A DNA stretch of 53,883 nucleotides, taken from NCBI GenBank assembly GCA_011525695.1, contig WYBX01000011.1:1-53883 (forward strand). Reading direction: 5' to 3'. The notes under the pieces are model-generated. The model ran no database searches and was not told where the DNA came from. It was given only the letters and a program-made list of their open reading frames with translations. Source of the DNA: Verrucomicrobiia bacterium. Its GTDB lineage: Bacteria > Verrucomicrobiota > Verrucomicrobiia > Opitutales > Opitutaceae. Position numbers and translations under genes: made by a program. Shown piece after piece: positions 49,180 to 53,883 of this stretch (within the stretch, counting starts at the first letter, position 1; every line of letters begins with the position of its first letter).

Positions 49180-50063
49180 CAGCCCTTTTCCGCCCCGCTC
49201 GTTCCGAACACGAATTCCGGAAGCCCTGCATGGTGGTTGCTCCCAAGATACATCCGCACGAACCCGCGCTGCACCGTGAACCCAAGTCCCTCGACGAGCC
49301 GAAGCCCGGCACCGTTGGGATGCGGCACATCCACGAAGACCCGTCTCCCGGAAACCTTCCGCGAAAAGGCGGCTAGAAGGCCGGCGGCGACACCGGTCCC
49401 ACGGGCAAGCCACGGTCCAAGCTGGACGGCGTTCTGCCCCTGCCGCGCTATCAGATAGCCGGCGATCGCACCGGCCGCGTCTCGCGTGACGAAGCACATT
49501 TCGGGATTGCGACGGGACAGCGAACGCAGCACCGCCGCGCGTTCCGACCCGAAGATCGGCGCATCGAACGCGGCGATACCGGCGATATCCGCCGGGCTCA
49601 TTTCCCGGATGCCCGGGGCGATCGCCCCGCCGGATGCCCGGGCGACACCCTCATATCGCGTCACCTCGTATTCGTCCACGAATCCGATTGGTACATACAC
49701 CTTCCGGCCCATCGGCGTCGCATCGAGTTTCACGCCCCCGGTGCCGTGCTGCTGCAGATAGCCGATCACCCTTCGCAGCAGCGTGGTGCCAATCCCGAAC
49801 CGGCGGCAGTCCGGGTGCACCAGAACCATCCCAATCCAGCCGAAACGATCACCATAACGAATCGCGGTCGCCGTGCCGCAGGCCCGTCCGTCGAGTTCGG
49901 CCACGAAGCAGCCCTCCGGTTCAAATTCCAGGTAGCCCGCCCAATCGGGCTCCGTCTGGTTCCAGCCGGCCAGATTCTTCAGCTCCATGGCCAGCGGAAT
50001 GTCGGCGGCGGTGAACCGCCGGAGCGTAACCGCGGACCCGGATGCATTCAGATTGGTTGGCAT
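49179..50063 (-). CDS. Tandem GNAT-family N-acetyltransferase
   Basis: 294 residues, starting MPTNLNASGSAVTLRRFTAAD. The N-terminal GNAT domain (about 12-135) shows GWIGMVLVHPDCRRFGIGTTLLRRVIGYL, the acetyl-CoA-binding R/Q-x-x-G-x-G/A loop. The C-terminal part (about 150-285) is a second, degenerate GNAT-like domain (DIAGIAAFDAPIFGSERAAVLRSL, GLRLVEGLGFTVQRGFVRMYLG) as in YitH-type proteins. The substrate is unknown. The stop codon touches the end of a family E repeat, so the original C terminus may have been altered by insertion. Transcribed on the same strand as NagB/PIG-L but separated by 83 bases. Confidence 0.8.
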   Translation of the reverse strand: MPTNLNASGSAVTLRRFTAADIPLAMELKNLAGWNQTEPDWAGYLEFEPEGCFVAELDGRACGTATAIRYGDRFGWIGMVLVHPDCRRFGIGTTLLRRVIGYLQQHGTGGVKLDATPMGRKVYVPIGFVDEYEVTRYEGVARASGGAIAPGIREMSPADIAGIAAFDAPIFGSERAAVLRSLSRRNPEMCFVTRDAAGAIAGYLIARQGQNAVQLGPWLARGTGVAAGLLAAFSRKVSGRRVFVDVPHPNGAGLRLVEGLGFTVQRGFVRMYLGSNHHAGLPEFVFGTSGAEKG

Positions 50064-50146
50064 TCTCCGATGCGCGACGTCGCCGGTTTGCCAGGAATTC
50101 GAATTCGGAATGCGAAGGTCGAGGTGGCGTCAATTGGCCCCGGCGA

Positions 50147-52084
50147 TCAGCGTCCTGCCGGCCGCCGCTGCGAACCTTCGGCCGGCAGCCTCCGGAAGGC
50201 CTCGATTGCCTCGTATTCCGCCAGGCCCAGCTGGTCATAGATTTTCGCCGTTGCCCGGTTGCGCATCTCCGCCTGCTGCCAGGCTTCCTGCAGATCGGCG
50301 CCTACGGGGCTCTGGCTGCGCTGGCTCTTGTGATGATAGATGGCCTGGATCTTCCAGGCGAGTTCGCGCGGGCTGAGCGGCACCGCCATCTCGATTTCGG
50401 CCGTCTCCCATTCCTTCGCCGGGCTGCGGTACAGCCAGACGCGGCAGTCCTTGGTCCAGGCGTCCGCCCGCGTGACCGCCAGCGCCTGCCGGATGATTTC
50501 GAAGCATATGCCCGCAACGGAATTCGGATCGTCCAGTTCGCCCGTCGCGAAAACCTGGTGCGGCTTCAGCTCGCGCAAAAGCGCCACCACGGCGGCGACA
50601 TCAGCGTCGCCGATTCGAAACTGCCGGTAGCGGCCTTTTTCGTAAAAGGGCAAATCCGCGAACCGGATCTGTCCTGGCTCCACGGTGCAAATCTTCAATG
50701 CCGCGCGCGCCTCACCCCGGCGAATCAATCCCTTCAGCCGGCGAATCTCGTCCGGATCGCTGTCATACGCCGCCTTGGCGCCCAACTGCCCGTGCACCTT
50801 CCGCGCGAATTCCGCCCCGGCCGGCTGTCCGGACGCCGATCGCGACAATTCGAGCATGAGATCCGTCGCCATCGCCGCCTCCTCATCCGGAACGGCGAGA
50901 TTGCCGGAGGTCTGGTAGATAATGGTCACCTCGTGCCCCTGTTCCACCAACCGGCGCAGCGTGCCACCCATGCCGAGGACATCGTCCGACGGTTCCGGGC
51001 TGAACACGACCACGCGCTTCGGATGCGGCGCCGCCCGCTCCGGCCGGTGCGTGTCGTCCGCGTTCGGCTTGCCGCCTGGCCATCCGGTGATCGTGTGCTG
51101 GAGCTCGTTGAAAATCCGGATGTTCAGCTGATACGCCGGCCCCTGCTCAATCAGCAGTTCCGCCATCCCATGCTCGCTGTAATGCTCCTCGAGCAGCTTC
51201 AGGACCGGCTTCCGCACCTGCTGGGCCAGCCAGACCACTGCCCGCCGGGCCAGTGCCGGGGTCCAGTCCACACTGCCCACCAGCCAGGGATGCTTCACCC
51301 GCGTGAGTTCGGACGCGGCCGCCGCGTCGACGAGGAACCGGACGGCCGGGTGCCCCTGCAGGAAGCTGGCCGGCAGCGAGTCGGCCGGCGGCTGCTCGAC
51401 TGCCGCCGCGAGCACCCGCGCCTTGGCCTCACCCCAGGCGAGCAGGACAATCTCGCGCGCCTCCAGGATCGTCCCGACGCCCATCGTGATCGCATGGTGC
51501 GGAACATTGGCCTCGCCCAGGAAGTCGCGCGCCGCGTCGCGCCGGGTCAGGTTGTCCAGCGTCACGAGCCGCGTCCGCGAATCGCGCCCGGAGCCGGGTT
51601 CGTTGAAGCCCACGTGGCCGGTGCGGCCGATGCCGAGGACCTGCAGATCGAGCCCGCCCGCATCCCGGATCTTCTGTTCGTATTTCCGGCACGACTCGAA
51701 GACTTCCCCCCGGGGAACGGTGCCGTCGGGCACGTTCACGTTCTCCGGTGGTATGTCGATGTGGTTGAACAGCTGCTCGTGCATGAACCGCCAGTAACTC
51801 TCGGGGTGGGTCCGGGGCAGCCCGTAATATTCATCCAGGTTGAACGTGATCACCCGCCGAAAACTCAGCCCCTCCTCGCGGTGCAGCCGGATCAGCTGCC
51901 GGTAGAGCCGGACCGGCGTCGAACCGGTGGCCAGCCCCAGCACCGTGGACCGGCCGGCCTTGTCGTTCTTCCGGATCAGGGCGGCGATTTCGCCGGCGAG
52001 GCGGAGGCAACCCGCCTCGGCGTCGGAGCAGATCTCGGTCGGAATGCGTTCCCGTTGCTGAGACTCGGGGGTGTATGAATTCAT
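50147..52084 (-). CDS. NagB-like glucosamine-6-phosphate isomerase fused to a PIG-L-like deacetylase domain
   Basis: 645 residues. N-terminal domain (about 15-270) is of the glucosamine-6-phosphate deaminase family: VLGLATGSTPVRLYRQL, FNLDEYYGLP with Asp84, and GIGRTGHVGFNEPGS with His157 and Glu162. The position equivalent to Asp141 of E. coli NagB, next to that His, is Thr155. C-terminal domain (about 355-640) resembles PIG-L deacetylases, but the usual SPHPDDE-type metal motif reads SPEPSDD (362-368), lacking the His; HHKSQ near 604 is kept. Such NagB/PIG-L fusions are known in Bacteroidetes and relatives, often of about 640-660 residues. A metabolic role in amino-sugar catabolism is inferred, but catalytic activity of both domains is uncertain. 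Confidence 0.82.
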   Translation of the reverse strand: MNSYTPESQQRERIPTEICSDAEAGCLRLAGEIAALIRKNDKAGRSTVLGLATGSTPVRLYRQLIRLHREEGLSFRRVITFNLDEYYGLPRTHPESYWRFMHEQLFNHIDIPPENVNVPDGTVPRGEVFESCRKYEQKIRDAGGLDLQVLGIGRTGHVGFNEPGSGRDSRTRLVTLDNLTRRDAARDFLGEANVPHHAITMGVGTILEAREIVLLAWGEAKARVLAAAVEQPPADSLPASFLQGHPAVRFLVDAAAASELTRVKHPWLVGSVDWTPALARRAVVWLAQQVRKPVLKLLEEHYSEHGMAELLIEQGPAYQLNIRIFNELQHTITGWPGGKPNADDTHRPERAAPHPKRVVVFSPEPSDDVLGMGGTLRRLVEQGHEVTIIYQTSGNLAVPDEEAAMATDLMLELSRSASGQPAGAEFARKVHGQLGAKAAYDSDPDEIRRLKGLIRRGEARAALKICTVEPGQIRFADLPFYEKGRYRQFRIGDADVAAVVALLRELKPHQVFATGELDDPNSVAGICFEIIRQALAVTRADAWTKDCRVWLYRSPAKEWETAEIEMAVPLSPRELAWKIQAIYHHKSQRSQSPVGADLQEAWQQAEMRNRATAKIYDQLGLAEYEAIEAFRRLPAEGSQRRPAGR

Positions 52085-52145
52085 GGCGAATAGTCGGGCG
52101 CCGCTGCACCGCCGCAGGAGACTGCGGCGTCCGGGCGCCGCAGTT

Positions 52146-53273
52146 TCATGAGCCCGCGTGCTTCATCACAATCTTTTCCATCGCATCCTGCTGCGCCTCC
52201 ATGTTCCGCACCAGCGCGAACTGGTTGCGCGCGCGATCCAGGTTGTGCTCGGGCCGCCTGGTCTTGAAGTAGACGTCGCCGTCGAGGTAATCGGCCAGAA
52301 AACGGATCCCAATCTCGAAGGTGATCAGCCGGCCCGCGAAGGCCAGGTGCGCGATTTCCACGTTGGTGAGGAACGACCGCGCCGCACCCAGGTATCCCTC
52401 GACCAGCGCCTCGAAAATCGGCAGCCGCGCCTGCACGCGGTTCAGCGCCGTCTCATCCTCCGCCGCGGCGTTCGTCGCCGAACGCACCATGTCGCCAAAA
52501 TCGTACAGCGCGAGCCCCGGCATCACGGTATCCAGATCGATGACGCACAACCCCTCGCCGGTGGCGTCGTCAATCATCACATTGTTGAGCTTGGTGTCGT
52601 TGTGCGTGATCCGCTCGGGCAACTCTCCCCGCCGGTGGAGCCCCAGCAGCACGTCGACCATCGGCTCGCGCTCCAGCGCAAAGGCGATGTCGGCTCGCGC
52701 AACGGATGCCCGCTGGCGCACATCGGCCGCGATCGCGCGCTGCAAGGCATCGAACCGGCGCCGGGTGTCGTGAAAAAACGGGATGGTCTCATGCAGCCGC
52801 GGTCCCGGCAGATCGACCAGGAGTTGCTGGAACTCCCCAAACGCCCGGGCGCCGGCCGCAGCCTGGCGCGGCCCCTCGATCACGTCGTAGGTCCGCGCGC
52901 CCTCGATGAAGAGATAACAGCGCCAGCTGCCACCCGCCGCATCGACGTGATGGGGCTGCCCCTCGCGCGTCGGCACCAGGGTCAGCGTCCGCCGCGAGAG
53001 ATCCCTCGCGCCCATCTGCTCGGTCCGCCGGCCGGCATGCGCCGTCACCCGGGCGATGTTGTCCATCAGCGCCGGCACGTTCTTGAACACCCGCGGGTTG
53101 ATCCGTTGCAGGATGTACCGGACCGGCCGGCCGGCCTGATCCAGGGTGATAACGAAGGTGTCGTTGATGTGGCCGCTCCCGTAGGGTTCTCCGGACTCGT
53201 ACCGGCCGTGCAGCGCAAATGCACGGATGACAGTCGCCAAATCAGGCAAAACGGGTGGGACGGCCAGGCTCAT
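52146..53273 (-). CDS. Hexosamine-kinase-like phosphotransferase (APH/NahK superfamily)
   Basis: 375 residues, with an N-terminal nucleotide-binding lobe and C-terminal catalytic lobe of the aminoglycoside phosphotransferase/choline kinase fold. The start is MSLAVPPVLPDLATVIRAFAL, then GSGHINDTFVITLD (phosphate-binding loop), LQRINPRVFKNVPALMDNI, the catalytic ITHNDTKLNNVMIDD (Brenner-like HxDxxxxN) and VIDLDTVMPGLALYDFGDMVRS with the metal Asp residues. N-acetylhexosamine 1-kinases (NahK) and hexosamine kinases share this pattern. It lies 61 bases upstream of NagB/PIG-L on the same strand, which supports phosphorylation of an amino sugar feeding that enzyme. A candidate operator lies about 35 bases upstream of its start. 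Confidence 0.8.
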   Translation of the reverse strand: MSLAVPPVLPDLATVIRAFALHGRYESGEPYGSGHINDTFVITLDQAGRPVRYILQRINPRVFKNVPALMDNIARVTAHAGRRTEQMGARDLSRRTLTLVPTREGQPHHVDAAGGSWRCYLFIEGARTYDVIEGPRQAAAGARAFGEFQQLLVDLPGPRLHETIPFFHDTRRRFDALQRAIAADVRQRASVARADIAFALEREPMVDVLLGLHRRGELPERITHNDTKLNNVMIDDATGEGLCVIDLDTVMPGLALYDFGDMVRSATNAAAEDETALNRVQARLPIFEALVEGYLGAARSFLTNVEIAHLAFAGRLITFEIGIRFLADYLDGDVYFKTRRPEHNLDRARNQFALVRNMEAQQDAMEKIVMKHAGS

Positions 53274-53304
53274 GCCGCCACGACAGTCGACTGCCCATCG
53301 TCTC

Positions 53305-53325
53305 GCAACAAGTTATTTTTGTTGC
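53305..53325. promoter_or_regulatory. Candidate operator: GCAACAA inverted repeat
   Basis: GCAACAA-(7 bases)-TTGTTGC, a perfect 7-bp inverted repeat with an A/T-rich centre, 32-52 bases upstream of the kinase start on the minus strand. It has no trailing T-run, so it is a better candidate for a repressor or activator site than for a terminator of the gene ending at 53354. Confidence 0.4.
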
Positions 53326-53353
53326 AAACATCAAGGAGTCGTTGCGCACAGGG

Positions 53354-53767
53354 TTACTTGGCGCGGCGCGCGATCCACTCCCGCTTCACCGGCTCGCCGC
53401 CGTTGAGCCCGGGGCGCTCGAACGTGCCCCGAATCGCGCCGTCCTCCAACCGCCCCTCGTACCGGGTCGTGAAGGTTCGGCCGTTGAATTCGCGGCTCAC
53501 GGCAAACTTCACGATGCCATCCTTGTAGGAGGCCGCAGAAATCGGGGTATCAGGTACCGAAAACTGGCCACGCTGCCTCCCCGCCATCGTGCCCGTCAGT
53601 TTCCCATCCGTGTAATCGAGGGTGACCGACTGCTCGAAACCCGGTCCGCCCTGCCGATCCTGGACCGTCCACTGCCATTTGCCCGCGGGCGACACCTCGC
53701 TCGCGAACACTGGAACGGCGAACAACCAGGCAGCCAAGAGAGTCAGGCAAAAGCGCAGCGAGATCAT
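53354..53767 (-). CDS. Small secreted beta-rich protein of unknown function
   Basis: 137 residues from ATG 53767 (MISLRFCLTLLAAWLFAVPVFA, signal peptide); the frame is open to 53872 but the signal peptide fixes the start. The mature part reads SPAGKWQWTVQDRQGGPGFEQSVTLDYTDGKLTGTMAGRQRGQFSVPDTPISAASYKDGIVKFAVSRE and FTTRYEGRLEDGAIRGTFERPG. It has the G-x-W start, alternating strands and DGKLTGT-type turns of small lipocalin-like secreted proteins frequent in this phylum. No catalytic motif is evident. It is upstream of the kinase/NagB genes on the same strand, with an 80-base gap. Confidence 0.65.
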   Translation of the reverse strand: MISLRFCLTLLAAWLFAVPVFASEVSPAGKWQWTVQDRQGGPGFEQSVTLDYTDGKLTGTMAGRQRGQFSVPDTPISAASYKDGIVKFAVSREFNGRTFTTRYEGRLEDGAIRGTFERPGLNGGEPVKREWIARRAK

Positions 53768-53883
53768 AGGTGCGGTAGATTTGACGCCCAAACGTGGCAA
53801 AAGTGTCGTCGCCCGGCGAGTCCGGACCCGCGTGGGGGTAGAGTTTTGAGAGGCGCCCAAGCCAACGCACACCGGGGGGCGGC

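Noticed and set aside
50042..52078. Plus-strand 678-codon open frame over NagB/PIG-L
   Set aside because: Antisense shadow with His/Arg/Pro-rich composition and no domain.

Overview
This GC-rich window looks like a chromosomal piece from a Verrucomicrobiota member, most likely of the Opitutia group. That assignment is an inference from gene content: a Tat-exported DUF1501 protein paired with a DUF1549/DUF1553 cytochrome-type protein, several secreted sulfatases, a GH109-type NAD-dependent glycosidase, many secreted lipoproteins, and intergenic spaces packed with short palindromic repeats. No rRNA, tRNA, CRISPR array, transposase or prophage gene was seen.

Layout. Positions 1-17,400 carry mostly housekeeping genes: a photolyase cut by the left edge, glycogen synthase, RNase R, a PL5-type alginate lyase, a sugar-phosphate isomerase-like TIM barrel, ribosomal protein S21, a YfiR-like protein translationally coupled to a CHASE8/HAMP/PAS histidine kinase, DNA polymerase III alpha, an RsmB-like rRNA methyltransferase and a second methyltransferase. 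Positions 17,470-37,700 form a polysaccharide-degradation region: an HGSNAT-like membrane acetyltransferase, a Gfo/Idh/MocA oxidoreductase, a GH109 enzyme, three secreted sulfatases, a secreted PHP-domain protein, a beta-propeller lipoprotein, a secreted protein of unknown role and an SGNH hydrolase. It ends in the DUF1549/1553-DUF1501 pair (35,206-39,280).

Positions 39,377-42,794 hold a tightly overlapping operon: CHASE2 nucleotide cyclase, SH3-domain protein, M48 peptidase. Next come a secreted GH2 glycosidase, a protein with two TonB C-terminal domains and a Gly-rich tail, a DUF2157/GDYXXLXY membrane pair bracketed by inverted copies of a 71-72 bp repeat, a double GNAT acetyltransferase, a NagB/PIG-L fusion, a hexosamine-kinase-like phosphotransferase and a small secreted protein.

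How they fit together (inference). Sulfatases, GH109, GH2, the HGSNAT-like acetyltransferase, the NagB/PIG-L fusion and the hexosamine-kinase-like enzyme are the parts expected for using a sulfated, amino-sugar-containing polysaccharide. They are spread over several transcription units rather than one canonical locus, and no sulfatase-maturing enzyme or SusC/SusD pair is in the window.

The most unusual structural signal is at least seven families of short palindromic or inverted-repeat elements crowded into the gaps, some in mosaics of two or three families. There is also a 37-codon relic of an outer-membrane-type gene end, still followed by a perfect 32-bp palindrome, between the isomerase and the alginate lyase.
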